Of a stretch of 64,000 nucleotides of DNA, positions 24,559 to 33,170 are shown piece by piece. The notes under the pieces were generated by a model. That model was not told the origin of the DNA. It searched no databases and saw only the letters and a program-made list of their open reading frames with translations. The DNA lies in contig NZ_CP043909.1 in the NCBI RefSeq assembly GCF_008630915.1, positions 186,001 to 250,000 on the forward strand. Direction: 5' to 3'. Position 1 is the stretch's first letter. Each line of letters begins with the position of its first letter. This DNA comes from Acinetobacter suaedae. GTDB taxonomy: Bacteria; Pseudomonadota; Gammaproteobacteria; Pseudomonadales; Moraxellaceae. A program made the position numbers and the translations under genes.

Positions 24559-25632
24559 ATGGCAAGAAGAACGAGCAGGAAGAGTAAAGCGAAATTCGCT
24601 TTTTTGAGCCAAAATTTTGGAAAAATCGTATTAGCGGTGCTTGCAACGAGTAGTTTTGCGATTGCATTTGGTAATGAAAAAATTGCCAAATTTATTCCCT
24701 TGCAAAGCAGTAATCCCACTTGTTTAAAGCAATTTTATCGTGATGTTCCGCCTTTACTCAGCAAAGCCAGTTTGCAAAAAGACAGTTATGCACTGTGCTT
24801 TAATGATTTTAATGTGATGTATTCAGGGGTGTCCAAAACACCACTTTGGTCAGCAGCCTATCTGACCCCAGAACGTTTGAGTATCAAGATCAAACGTGAA
24901 GACAATTTCCATGAAGAAACACGCGTTGCAGAACGTCATCGTGCTTTGCTATCAGATTATCGTGGTTCAGGTTATGACCGTGGGCATATGGCGCCAAATG
25001 GCGATATGAATAATAAAGCTGCACAATACGATAGTTTTTCCTTGGCAAATATGGTACCGCAAGCGCCTAAAAATAATCAGGAAGTTTGGCGTAAAGTTGA
25101 GGAAGCGGTACGTGCAGTGGTGAGTAAACAGCATAAAGATGCTTATGTGATTACAGGCCCCGTGTTTGAAGGACAAAGACTAAAAACCATTGGCAATGGT
25201 GTCATTGTTCCAACCGCAGTTTATAAAGCGGTATATTTGCCGAAGCAGGGGATTATTGGGGCGTATTATGCTCCGAATAATAATTCGCTACAGGTAAAAG
25301 TAGTCAGTGTGTGTTATTTGGAAGAGAAATTAGGCATTAACTTATTTCCCCAATTAACAGAACAACAGAAGCGTAATGTCTATCAATTACCCACCTCAGC
25401 ACAGCAGGTCAAAGCACAGAGTGAGTTGAAGTATTTGCATTGGGATGGTCAAAGCCAATGTGCAGAAGATGCCAGTGCAGACAGTATTCAAGCACAACAA
25501 CGTCAGTTTACGAATAATTCAACGCTAACGGCTGAACGCCCAGTGTCATCAATTGATGAGGAAGCAAAGCAAGAAGTTATTCGACAGTTGGTGGATATGC
25601 TGGTGCAGTATTTTTTACAATTGTTGAGATAA
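24559..25632 (+). CDS. DNA/RNA non-specific endonuclease (NUC1/NucA family), membrane-anchored or exported
   Basis: 357 residues. The beta-beta-alpha metal nuclease motif Asp-Arg-Gly-His at 140-143 is intact, followed by Met-Ala-Pro-Asn-Gly-Asp and the metal-binding Asn164 in Ser-Leu-Ala-Asn-Met-Val-Pro-Gln. A basic N-terminus then a hydrophobic stretch (about 21-37) suggests a signal anchor, so the nuclease domain should be periplasmic. It may degrade incoming or extracellular nucleic acids. The C-terminal 100 residues are a low-complexity Gln-rich extension. I chose ATG 24559; GTG 24541 is possible. Confidence 0.85.
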   Translation: MARRTSRKSKAKFAFLSQNFGKIVLAVLATSSFAIAFGNEKIAKFIPLQSSNPTCLKQFYRDVPPLLSKASLQKDSYALCFNDFNVMYSGVSKTPLWSAAYLTPERLSIKIKREDNFHEETRVAERHRALLSDYRGSGYDRGHMAPNGDMNNKAAQYDSFSLANMVPQAPKNNQEVWRKVEEAVRAVVSKQHKDAYVITGPVFEGQRLKTIGNGVIVPTAVYKAVYLPKQGIIGAYYAPNNNSLQVKVVSVCYLEEKLGINLFPQLTEQQKRNVYQLPTSAQQVKAQSELKYLHWDGQSQCAEDASADSIQAQQRQFTNNSTLTAERPVSSIDEEAKQEVIRQLVDMLVQYFLQLLR

Positions 25633-25703
25633 TGTAGGATCACTTGCAAAGCAAGAATGCGCAGCGCAGGCTATCTCAAATAAAATAACAATGTGAGGCT
25701 GAA

Positions 25704-25946
25704 ATGTTTAAACCGTTTGAAAATGGCAATGAATCTTCGGCGATTGATGATCTGACTTTGGAAAATCAGGTGGATTGCGTCAGTTTGTATGGGAATTTGC
25801 AGATCACCAAAGATCAAGTGGGATTGCAAACAGCAAAAGCACTACAGCAGTTCGTCAATGATGTGGTCATCGCATTAGAGAAAGACGACTTACCCGAAAA
25901 GATTGAGCGTTTGCCTGAAAAGGAAATAGATAATCCATTTTTATAA
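25704..25946 (+). CDS. Small acidic protein of unknown function
   Basis: 80 residues, strongly acidic, soluble, with no known motif. It starts Met-Phe-Lys-Pro-Phe-Glu, has a helical middle (Ala-Leu-Gln-Gln-Phe-Val-Asn-Asp-Val-Val) and ends Asn-Pro-Phe-Leu. GTGAGG is a few bases before ATG 25704 and a strong terminator follows, so it looks like a real gene rather than a chance frame. It lies 71 bases after the nuclease gene in the same direction. Confidence 0.7.
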   Translation: MFKPFENGNESSAIDDLTLENQVDCVSLYGNLQITKDQVGLQTAKALQQFVNDVVIALEKDDLPEKIERLPEKEIDNPFL

Positions 25947-25953
25947 GCACAAT

Positions 25954-25985
25954 AAAAATGCCTCCTTTTAAAGGAGGCATTTTTT
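25954..25985 (+). terminator. Intrinsic terminator after the small acidic protein gene
   Basis: A 15-bp stem AAAAATGCCTCCTTT/AAAGGAGGCATTTTT with T6, starting 8 bases after the stop; also suitable for the convergent aqpZ. Confidence 0.9.
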
Positions 25986-26015
25986 AATCATAAATCGTTG
26001 GAACTCAATCATGAT

Positions 26016-26705
26016 TTAGTTATTTTCACGTCCAACCAATTTATAGATCACAGCACCAATCACGGCACCGATAATTGGAGCAACCCAGAATAGCCAAAGT
26101 TGACCTAACGCCGCTGTTTCAGCAAAGAAAGCAACCCCCGTACTACGTGCAGGGTTTACAGAGGTATTGGTCACTGGAATACTGATTAAGTGAATTAAGG
26201 TTAATGCCAAACCAATCGCGATAGGTGCAAAGCCAGCAGGTGCACGACGATCAGTTGCTCCCATAATGATGATTAAGAAGAATGCAGTTAATACCACTTC
26301 GATAATAAAGGCTGAGCCGAGTGAGAAATTATTTGGAGATAAATCACCAAAACCATTACTCGCGAAACCACCTGTACCAGCAAAGCCGGCTTGACCTTGT
26401 ACAATAATGTAAAGTACTAAAGCTGCAACTGTTGCGCCAATCACTTGAGAAATAATATACGGTATAAGATCTTTTGCATCAAAACGACCACCTACCCATA
26501 AACCAACGCTGACAGCAGGGTTAAAATGTCCTCCAGAAATATGCCCAAATGCGTATGCGCCTGTTAATACAGTGAGACCGAATGCAAGTGCTACGCCTGC
26601 AAAGCCAATACCAAGTTCTGGATAAGCTGCTGCTAGGACAGCACTACCACAACCACCAAAAACAAGCCAAAAGGTTCCAAGAAATTCTGCTAAATATTTG
26701 TTCAT
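26016..26705 (-). CDS. aqpZ: Aquaporin Z
   Basis: 229 residues with six membrane helices and both NPA boxes: Gly-His-Phe-Asn-Pro-Ala-Val-Ser and Ser-Val-Asn-Pro-Ala-Arg-Ser. The Arg after the second box and the His in Leu-Ile-His-Leu fit a water-selective filter. It passes water across the inner membrane. I chose ATG 26705 (Met-Asn-Lys-Tyr-Leu-Ala-Glu-Phe) with GGTGA just upstream; a frame five codons longer has no support. Confidence 0.95.
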   Translation of the reverse strand: MNKYLAEFLGTFWLVFGGCGSAVLAAAYPELGIGFAGVALAFGLTVLTGAYAFGHISGGHFNPAVSVGLWVGGRFDAKDLIPYIISQVIGATVAALVLYIIVQGQAGFAGTGGFASNGFGDLSPNNFSLGSAFIIEVVLTAFFLIIIMGATDRRAPAGFAPIAIGLALTLIHLISIPVTNTSVNPARSTGVAFFAETAALGQLWLFWVAPIIGAVIGAVIYKLVGRENN

Positions 26706-26880
26706 TGTTATCACCAACACAGTTGTAAAAAAATAAAAAACGAAACATCCAAGACTTTATTATGGATATGTTTAACCCCTGTGAAAAATGTGAAGTATTT
26801 CACAGTGGTATATACGATCTTGTATAAATGGTTGAAAAAAAATGATCAGTTGAGAAAGCGTTAGTTCATTGGTAATTTTA

Positions 26881-27888
26881 TTACAAATTGTAAATTATGT
26901 TGTTTTTCCGCCACTGTTGCGGTGTTTTTCCCGCCCAAAGCTTAAAAGCACGCTGAAAAGCACTTTGTTCTGAATAACAAAGCAATAAGGCGATTTCTTG
27001 CAGGCTAAGATGAGGGTTTTTTAAATATTCTGTTGCCAACATAAAGCGAACTTGCTGAACGCGTGCTTGAAATGTGGTGTCTTGTTGCTGCAAGTGTCGT
27101 TGAAGCTGTCGAACTGAAAGTCCAAGCTTTTCCGCAATACAGTCGATTTGGTATTGGTTCTTTTGCAGCCCTGTCAAAATGGCATGCTGTAAACGTTGGT
27201 CGAGCTGTGTAGAGTTTGGGAGCTTTTCCAATAAGGCTTGGGCTTGCTGCAATAACAATTGTTGTAGTGTGTGATCACCTGTTTTTAGTGGTTTAAATGC
27301 TTCGGACACAGGTAATAAAAGTTGTGTTTTAGGTTGGTCAAAGCGGACTTTGCAATGGAAGTACTGCTCATAAATATGAGTGTTTTTAGGTGCAATATTA
27401 ACGAAATGTACCTCATGCAAATGAATTTGCTCACCTGACATGAATAATTTAAGAAACTGTACCATTAAGGCAATCGCAATTTCATCTGTAAGTTGGGTGG
27501 GGTGAGGCTCTGGTGCTTCCCAACGGATAGATGCATAAGGATGATCAAATTCTACAATGAGAGGGCTTCCGTCATAAATGAGACGATGGAAGTCATGATA
27601 GCGTGCTAAAGCTTCGCCTAGGTTTTCACACGACAGTGCTAAATAAGCAATGATCCCCAAATGTTTGGGTTGAACATAGGTGGCAATTTCGAGCCCTAAG
27701 GCGGTAGTGGGCTGTATGCGATTTAAGTCTTCGAGCAAATCTCGCCAAATGACATAATCGAATCGCTCTTGATTTTGAATGCGTTGTAATTGTTCTGGAA
27801 TAGGAATATGTTTCGCCTCACAGTAGGCTTTTAACAAATGCCCCAAACCACCGAAAACAGAGCCTGTATAGTTTTTGAGTTGAGACAT
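26881..27888 (-). CDS. AraC-family regulator with arabinose-binding-like N-terminal domain
   Basis: About 335 residues. The N-terminal 200 match the OruR/ArgR-type effector domain, with Gly-Leu-Glu-Ile-Ala and Gly-Ile-Ile-Ala-Tyr-Leu near 65-85. The last 100 residues hold two helix-turn-helix motifs (Ile-Ala-Glu-Lys-Leu-Gly-Leu-Ser-Val-Arg-Gln-Leu-Gln-Arg and Ile-Ala-Leu-Leu-Leu-Cys-Tyr-Ser-Glu-Gln-Ser-Ala-Phe). It is divergent from the membrane hydroxylase gene with 114 bases between them, so that gene is its likely target. The start is uncertain: Met at 27888, or in-frame codons at 27903 and 27921. Confidence 0.85.
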   Translation of the reverse strand: MSQLKNYTGSVFGGLGHLLKAYCEAKHIPIPEQLQRIQNQERFDYVIWRDLLEDLNRIQPTTALGLEIATYVQPKHLGIIAYLALSCENLGEALARYHDFHRLIYDGSPLIVEFDHPYASIRWEAPEPHPTQLTDEIAIALMVQFLKLFMSGEQIHLHEVHFVNIAPKNTHIYEQYFHCKVRFDQPKTQLLLPVSEAFKPLKTGDHTLQQLLLQQAQALLEKLPNSTQLDQRLQHAILTGLQKNQYQIDCIAEKLGLSVRQLQRHLQQQDTTFQARVQQVRFMLATEYLKNPHLSLQEIALLLCYSEQSAFQRAFKLWAGKTPQQWRKNNIIYNL

Positions 27889-28002
27889 CCTGTCTGTTCC
27901 CATCTTGTCGTGTTTTGTCAATATTAATATATCGTATCGTCAATACTTCGCCTATAAAAATTTATATCTTAAATAAGAAGAAGGAAATATCAGGAGAAAA
28001 CC

Positions 28003-28641
28003 ATGTTAAAGGGGTTCATCGCAGGTTTGGCAGTTGCCAATGCATTTGAGTGGTTTGCACATAAATATATTTTGCATGGTGTCCATCGACCTGGGCAACC
28101 ACGTTATAGCCCTGTACCAAAAAGCATGGAATCACACTGGGCACATCATCGTGAGGTACGAAAACAGGAGTTTTCGGATGAATGCTATGTACAAGGATTC
28201 GAACATTGGCGTACACGTAACGAAGTGATGTCATTGGCCGTTGTAGCTGGGGTCGCAAGTGTGGCGTTCTATCCATTTTCAAAAGGAATGTCGCTCGCTG
28301 CACTTTATAGCGCTGGGAATTATTATTATGTACATCGTCGTGCGCATTTAGAGCCAGACTGGGCAAGACGTACGATTCCTTGGCACTACGATCATCATAT
28401 GAATTCAAATCAAGATGCCAATTGGTGTGTGACTCGACCATGGTTTGACTACGTCATGGGAACGCGGGTGGTATCTTCTGCTGACTTAAAAGAAGCTAAT
28501 CCACTTGGCTTGCCATTGCCAGCGCCTATTTCTAAAGTACTAACGCAAGCGATTGAATCCATTTTCCCTGCTAAATGGGTGGAACAAAAGCCGAAACTTA
28601 TCCCAGCTGTTGAGACCTCAGAGCAGCAATCAGTAGCTTAA
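28003..28641 (+). CDS. Fatty acid hydroxylase / sterol desaturase superfamily protein
   Basis: 212 residues with the diiron histidine boxes of this superfamily: His20-x4-His25, His45-x2-His48-His49, His111-x3-His115 and His128-x2-His131-His132. Hydrophobic segments near 1-15 and 75-110 suggest a membrane-bound enzyme with its active site facing the cytoplasm. Family members hydroxylate or desaturate lipids, sterols or carotenoids; the substrate here is unknown. AGGAG lies about 7 bases before ATG 28003. It is divergent from an AraC regulator, the probable controller. Confidence 0.85.
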   Translation: MLKGFIAGLAVANAFEWFAHKYILHGVHRPGQPRYSPVPKSMESHWAHHREVRKQEFSDECYVQGFEHWRTRNEVMSLAVVAGVASVAFYPFSKGMSLAALYSAGNYYYVHRRAHLEPDWARRTIPWHYDHHMNSNQDANWCVTRPWFDYVMGTRVVSSADLKEANPLGLPLPAPISKVLTQAIESIFPAKWVEQKPKLIPAVETSEQQSVA

Positions 28642-28703
28642 ATATGAAACAGAGTTGCTCGAGATACAGCAAGCAAGTTGGATGTTGTGTCGTGAAAGGT
28701 CGA

Positions 28704-28737
28704 TAAAAAACCTCCCAAACGATCACGTTGGGAGGTT
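28704..28737 (-). terminator. Terminator of hisF
   Basis: A 10-bp stem AACCTCCCAA/TTGGGAGGTT with a 9-base loop; read on the minus strand it is followed by a T6 run, as expected for hisF. Confidence 0.85.
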
Positions 28738-28758
28738 GCTGTTTTATCGCTTTAATGC

Positions 28759-29517
28759 TTATAAACGCATTTCAATACCTTGATCAGCCAGATATTGTTT
28801 CGCTTCTGGAATAGTATGTTGACCAAAGTGGAAAATAGAGGCTGCCAATACTGCATCAGCACCGCCTTTTAAAATACCATCAGCTAAGTGCTGTAAATTG
28901 CCAACACCACCTGAAGCAATGGTTGGAATGCTGACACGATCATTGATCTGACGCATCAAGGCAATGTCATAGCCTGCTTTGGTACCGTCAGCATCCATAC
29001 TGGTAATTAACAATTCACCCGCACCGAAGTCTGCCATTTTGACTGCCCATTCAATTGCATCGATGCCTGTTGGTTTACGACCACCATGGGTAAAGATTTC
29101 CCACTTATTTTCACCTGTTTTCTTGGCGTCGATCGCAACCACGATGCATTGTGCACCAAAACGTTGTGATGCCTCTTGAACAAACTCAGGCGTAAACACT
29201 GCCGCCGAGTTAATACTCACTTTATCCGCACCTGCGTTGAGCAATAAGCGAATATCTTCAACCTTACGAACACCGCCGCCTACAGTTAAAGGAACAAAGA
29301 CGCTTTCAGCCATTCGTTCTACGGTACGATAGGTAGTATCACGTCCATGATGGGTGGCGGTAATATCTAAAAAGGTAATTTCGTCGGCACCTTGTTCGTT
29401 ATAACGACGAGCAACTTCTACAGGATCACCTGCATCACGAATATCAAGGAATTGAACGCCTTTGACGACTCGACCATTATCAACATCTAAGCAAGGGATA
29501 ATACGTTTTGCGAGCAT
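28759..29517 (-). CDS. hisF: Imidazole glycerol phosphate synthase cyclase subunit
   Basis: 252 residues, the usual HisF length. The N-terminus [12 protein letters not shown] carries the catalytic Asp11, and the second catalytic Asp lies in Thr-Ser-Met-Asp-Ala-Asp-Gly-Thr. The phosphate loops Val-Gly-Gly-Gly-Val and Ala-Ser-Gly-Gly-Val are present. With HisH it makes IGP and AICAR in histidine synthesis. ATG 29517 is preferred over 29529 because GGAAAA lies 6 bases upstream. It stands alone, about 8 kb from hisH. Confidence 0.96.
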   Translation of the reverse strand: MLAKRIIPCLDVDNGRVVKGVQFLDIRDAGDPVEVARRYNEQGADEITFLDITATHHGRDTTYRTVERMAESVFVPLTVGGGVRKVEDIRLLLNAGADKVSINSAAVFTPEFVQEASQRFGAQCIVVAIDAKKTGENKWEIFTHGGRKPTGIDAIEWAVKMADFGAGELLITSMDADGTKAGYDIALMRQINDRVSIPTIASGGVGNLQHLADGILKGGADAVLAASIFHFGQHTIPEAKQYLADQGIEMRL

Positions 29518-29629
29518 AAAATTTTCCAAAAAATCGCCAATAAAGAAAGGAGACCGACTTAGGTGCTACACCTTCATGGTGGGAAAGGGTATTCTATCAA
29601 ACTTCACAGCTATTTTTTGCAGGTTTTCC

Positions 29630-30580
29630 ATGTCGGTTTATACCCCGTTGAGTTTAGATGAAGTTCAAGCCTTTGCTGAGCCTTATGGTTTGGCAGTGAT
29701 TGATCTGATTCCGATCCAAGGCGGTATCCAAAACACCAATTATTTTTTGGTGGATCAAACACAAAAGCAATATGTGTTAACGGTGTTTGAAGAGTTAGAT
29801 GCGGAAGGTGCGGGTGAGTTGGTCCCTGTATTGGACTGTTTGGGTGAGGCAGGTGTTGCTGTCGCGGTGCCACTCAAGCACCATGGTCAAGCGATTCATA
29901 GTATTGCAAATAAACCCGCCCAAATTGCACCCCGTTTGATGGGCGTACATCCCGAAGATGCCACGATAGAACAGATTCAAGCGATCGCTCAAGCTCAAGC
30001 AAAAATGCATTTGGCTTTAAAAGATTTTCCTTTAGTGCGTGATTTTAATCGCAATCATCAGTATTGGACTGAAGTTGCTGAACAGTTGAAACCTCACATG
30101 AATCAAGCGGATCAGGACTTATTGGCGCAGGTTTTTCAACAATTTGCAGACATTACTCAGCAGCATCCAGATCGTCCAACAGGTTTTATTCATTCAGATT
30201 TGTTTCGAGACAATACGCTGTTTGAAGGCGATCAATTGCAGGGCATTTTAGATTTTTATGAGTTGAATCAGGATGAATGGCTATTTGATATTGCGATTAG
30301 TATCAATGACTTTTGTACTGCCTATCCGCAAGCTCATCTTGATCAAGCTAAAGCCGACGCGTTTTTGCAAGCTTATCAAACGATTCGTATGCTCACCCAA
30401 GATGAGAAAGCGTGTTTGAATGTATTTTTAGCGATGGCTGCATGCCGTTTTTGGAGTATGCGTTTGCAAGTTGCGCAAAAAAATGCCGAACATGGACGTA
30501 CAGGTGGTGATATTTTGCAAAAAGATCCAATGGAAATGCGCATGATGTTGCAAGACCGTTTACAACAGATCACAGCTTAG
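29630..30580 (+). CDS. thrB: Homoserine kinase (APH-fold, ThrB type II)
   Basis: 316 residues of the aminoglycoside-phosphotransferase fold, as in Pseudomonas and Acinetobacter ThrB. Landmarks are Gly-Gly-Ile-Gln-Asn-Thr-Asn-Tyr-Phe at the nucleotide loop, the catalytic loop Phe-Ile-His-Ser-Asp-Leu-Phe-Arg-Asp-Asn and Ile-Leu-Asp-Phe-Tyr-Glu for metal binding. It phosphorylates homoserine in threonine synthesis. ATG 29630 has AGG 8 bases upstream and gives the family length; a longer frame begins inside the hisF promoter. The next gene starts 9 bases after its stop. Confidence 0.93.
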   Translation: MSVYTPLSLDEVQAFAEPYGLAVIDLIPIQGGIQNTNYFLVDQTQKQYVLTVFEELDAEGAGELVPVLDCLGEAGVAVAVPLKHHGQAIHSIANKPAQIAPRLMGVHPEDATIEQIQAIAQAQAKMHLALKDFPLVRDFNRNHQYWTEVAEQLKPHMNQADQDLLAQVFQQFADITQQHPDRPTGFIHSDLFRDNTLFEGDQLQGILDFYELNQDEWLFDIAISINDFCTAYPQAHLDQAKADAFLQAYQTIRMLTQDEKACLNVFLAMAACRFWSMRLQVAQKNAEHGRTGGDILQKDPMEMRMMLQDRLQQITA

Positions 30581-30589
30581 GGAGACGTC

Positions 30590-31207
30590 ATGCGAGATCA
30601 AGGTCGATTAGTTGAATGGTTTGATGAAAAAGGTTACGGTTTTATTCAACCCAATGATGCATTTAAAGATCGTGTTTTTTTACATATCAAAGACTTTGCT
30701 CGTCCTGGGCCTCGTCCTATCGTTGGTTGTGCGTTGGAATACCTTGTGATTTTGGATGAACGTGGGCGTTATCGTGCACAGCAAGTCACTTATTTGAAAG
30801 CATCGCAAGTGATTGAGCATAAGGCAGCACCGACCAAATCTCAGCAGAAACAGACATGGACACCGATGAAAATCGGAATCTTGGTTTATATCGGCTTTAT
30901 GGTAATTGCGAGTTTAGCCAAATGGTTGCCGCCGTATAGCTTACTGTTTGTGAGTTTGATGAATGCATTAAGTTATTGGCTATATGCTCAAGATAAAGAA
31001 GCAGCGCAGTTGGGCAATCGTCGTGTACCTGAACAGACTTTACATATTGTCGATGCGCTGGGCGGATGGTGCGCTGGTTGGTATGCTCAGCAAAAACTGA
31101 GACATAAAACACAAAAACAACCGTTTCGTCAGATTTATTTCTGTACCATAGCTTTTCATATATTGTTGATATGTTGGTTAATTTCTCCTCTTAATGTTTT
31201 TTACTAA
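30590..31207 (+). CDS. Cold-shock domain and DUF1294 membrane fusion protein
   Basis: 205 residues. Residues 1-70 are a cold-shock domain (Gly-Arg-Leu-Val-Glu-Trp-Phe-Asp-Glu-Lys-Gly-Tyr-Gly-Phe-Ile and Val-Phe-Leu-His-Ile). After a short linker, residues 95-205 form the DUF1294 membrane part with three to four helices and the conserved Tyr-Ala-Gln-Asp-Lys and Asp-Ala-Leu-Gly-Gly-Trp. This fusion is common; its role is unknown, perhaps tying RNA binding to the membrane. It is probably cotranscribed with thrB (9-base gap). Confidence 0.88.
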   Translation: MRDQGRLVEWFDEKGYGFIQPNDAFKDRVFLHIKDFARPGPRPIVGCALEYLVILDERGRYRAQQVTYLKASQVIEHKAAPTKSQQKQTWTPMKIGILVYIGFMVIASLAKWLPPYSLLFVSLMNALSYWLYAQDKEAAQLGNRRVPEQTLHIVDALGGWCAGWYAQQKLRHKTQKQPFRQIYFCTIAFHILLICWLISPLNVFY

Positions 31208-31243
31208 ATTAAGGGGAGTTGGTTCGTACTGGAGAAATAAAAA

Positions 31244-31636
31244 ATGAATTATTCTGTTGATCAAGATCCGAATCGCACCTTGACCTTAATTCTTTATGTT
31301 CTTTATATTATTGCGATTTTTACGGGCGGTTTGTTGGCAATCGTGGCTTTGATTATTAACTATGTCAAACGTCGTGATGTGCAAGGCTCAATTTTTGAGA
31401 GTCATTTTACATGGCAGATTCGCACTTTCTGGTGGTATCTGGCATGGAATATTATCGCCTTTATTCCGTTCCTTTTCCTGTTTTTTACAGGTGATAATCC
31501 GAACCTATTTGCAGGTGTTGCACTTTCTGCGGTTACATTCGCGTTTGCTGTGGTGTTCGTCGCATGGATTTGGATTGTTTATCGTGCCATTCGTGGTTTG
31601 ATCGCTCTCAATGATAATAAACCGATGTATTCGTAA
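31244..31636 (+). CDS. DUF4870-like small membrane protein (copy 1)
   Basis: 130 residues, three membrane helices, with the pattern Asn-Tyr-Val-Lys-Arg-Arg-Asp-Val-Gln-Gly-Ser, then Glu-Ser-His-Phe-Thr-Trp-Gln-Ile-Arg-Thr-Phe-Trp-Trp. No enzymatic motif. A close paralogue lies 157 bases downstream in the same direction. GGAG is 9 bases before the ATG. Function unknown. Confidence 0.8.
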   Translation: MNYSVDQDPNRTLTLILYVLYIIAIFTGGLLAIVALIINYVKRRDVQGSIFESHFTWQIRTFWWYLAWNIIAFIPFLFLFFTGDNPNLFAGVALSAVTFAFAVVFVAWIWIVYRAIRGLIALNDNKPMYS

Positions 31637-31793
31637 GTGATGGGGTTGATCACTGTTATACGATGGTGATTAACTTTATTTTAAACTTGTACTTATCTGT
31701 AAATAGCATTGTTATCTAAGTAAATGTTTACATATTAAAATTTTAATTTTTCAATTGATTTTCCACATGTGTGGGTGAGGGAGATAGATCAAT

Positions 31794-32192
31794 ATGAGTC
31801 ATACAGTTGATCAAAAAGCAAATCGTACATTGACCTATATTTTGTATATTTTTTATATTGTTGCGTGTTTCACGGGTGGTGTTCTTGCAATTGTTGCTGT
31901 AGTGCTAAATTACATTAAGCGTAAAGATGTGAAAGGAACAATTTTAGAAAGCCATTTTAAATGGCAAATTCGCACGTTTTGGTGGTATCTCTTTTGGAAT
32001 TTATCCGCACTATTCTTATTTGCATTCTTTTTGTGGTTCGGACATGATTTTCTGTCAGATAGTGTAGCCACAGGTGTCTTTATAGGTTTCTTGAGTGTTA
32101 TTGCTTTTTCATTGGCTTGGGTTGTATACCGTGGGATTAATGGTTTACTGTGTTTATATGATAATGTTCCGATGTACAAATCAGTAGAATGA
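31794..32192 (+). CDS. DUF4870-like small membrane protein (copy 2)
   Basis: 132 residues, clearly homologous along its whole length to the preceding gene: same N-terminal Val-Asp-Gln-x-x-Asn-Arg-Thr-Leu-Thr, same Tyr-Ile-Lys-Arg-Lys-Asp-Val and Trp-Gln-Ile-Arg-Thr-Phe-Trp-Trp-Tyr-Leu. This is a tandem duplication that has diverged, mainly in the last two helices. GGGAG precedes the ATG, and the 157-base AT-rich gap may hold its own promoter. Confidence 0.8.
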   Translation: MSHTVDQKANRTLTYILYIFYIVACFTGGVLAIVAVVLNYIKRKDVKGTILESHFKWQIRTFWWYLFWNLSALFLFAFFLWFGHDFLSDSVATGVFIGFLSVIAFSLAWVVYRGINGLLCLYDNVPMYKSVE

Positions 32193-32275
32193 AATATGCT
32201 CATAGAGTATGTGTATTTAAATATTAAGCCAAATCAAAGTCGGGCTTTTGAAGCCGCATTTCAAACTGAATAGAC

Positions 32276-32300
32276 AGAGAGCTTTTTAGCTCTCTTTTTT
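32276..32300 (+). terminator. Intrinsic terminator after the tandem membrane genes
   Basis: AGAGAGCT-TTTT-AGCTCTCT followed by T6; the hairpin overlaps the stop codon of the convergent EamA gene. Confidence 0.85.
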
Positions 32301-33170
32301 ACTTTCAAAGAATTTAAATTTCAATTCACTGACCAATACGCCTAGAACTACGAGTAATCCACCAAACAAAGCCAATAGTGGTAAACGTTCACCGGCAATG
32401 CGTCCAAATAACCCTGCCCAAACGGGTTCACCCGCATAAATGATCGCAGCACGTGTTGGATCAACCATTTTTTGCGCCCAGTTCATGACAAATTGAATCA
32501 ATGCGCTTGCAAGTCCTAAGCCAACGGCAATAAAGACCAGTGGCCATGAAAATGCAGGAAGCTGATGTTCACCCACGAGTGGCATGCAAGCAAATGATAA
32601 AACAGAGGCAACGATGAGTTGAACAACAGTGACACGTCTTAAATTGACCTTGCCAGCAAAAAAGCCAATCAAGATAATTTCTAAGGCAATCACAAATGCA
32701 CAGATCAAGGTCAGGACTTGTCCATAACTCAAGGTGATACTCGAAAAACCATTACCGGTTAGCAACACCAAACCGATAAATGCCAAGGCTGTGCCGATCC
32801 ATGTCATCAAAGAAGGACGCTTCTGAAAAATAATCCACATTAAAATTGGAACCAAGGGGACATACAATGCCGTCAAAAAGGCGGATTCACTACTGAGTAT
32901 ACTTTGCAAACCAATGGTTTGTGTTCCATAGCCAATTGCGATCATGACTCCAATTGCTGTACCTGCAAAGGTTTCTTTTAAGGTTAAGCCTGTCATTGAT
33001 TTTAATGAAATCAGGAGAATTGCGAATGCCGCCACTGCAAAGCGACAGCCAACAAAAAACATTGGCGTACTAAAATTCAGTGCATATTGCACCGCTAGAA
33101 ATGTCCCGCCCCAAATGACGGTAATCAAAATCAGCGCCATTTGGGGAAGATAAGAGTTAGATTTTTGCAT
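32286..33170 (-). CDS. EamA/DMT-family transporter
   Basis: About 294 residues with ten hydrophobic segments in two EamA repeats (Ile-Trp-Gly-Gly-Thr-Phe-Leu-Ala near the start; Tyr-Ala-Gly-Glu-Pro-Val-Trp-Ala-Gly in the second half). It is an inner-membrane exporter or importer of small metabolites; substrate unknown. I chose ATG 33170 with GGA just upstream. It overlaps the end of the SulP gene by 14 bases, so the two are translationally coupled. ATG 33179 is the alternative. Confidence 0.87.
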   Translation of the reverse strand: MQKSNSYLPQMALILITVIWGGTFLAVQYALNFSTPMFFVGCRFAVAAFAILLISLKSMTGLTLKETFAGTAIGVMIAIGYGTQTIGLQSILSSESAFLTALYVPLVPILMWIIFQKRPSLMTWIGTALAFIGLVLLTGNGFSSITLSYGQVLTLICAFVIALEIILIGFFAGKVNLRRVTVVQLIVASVLSFACMPLVGEHQLPAFSWPLVFIAVGLGLASALIQFVMNWAQKMVDPTRAAIIYAGEPVWAGLFGRIAGERLPLLALFGGLLVVLGVLVSELKFKFFESKKES

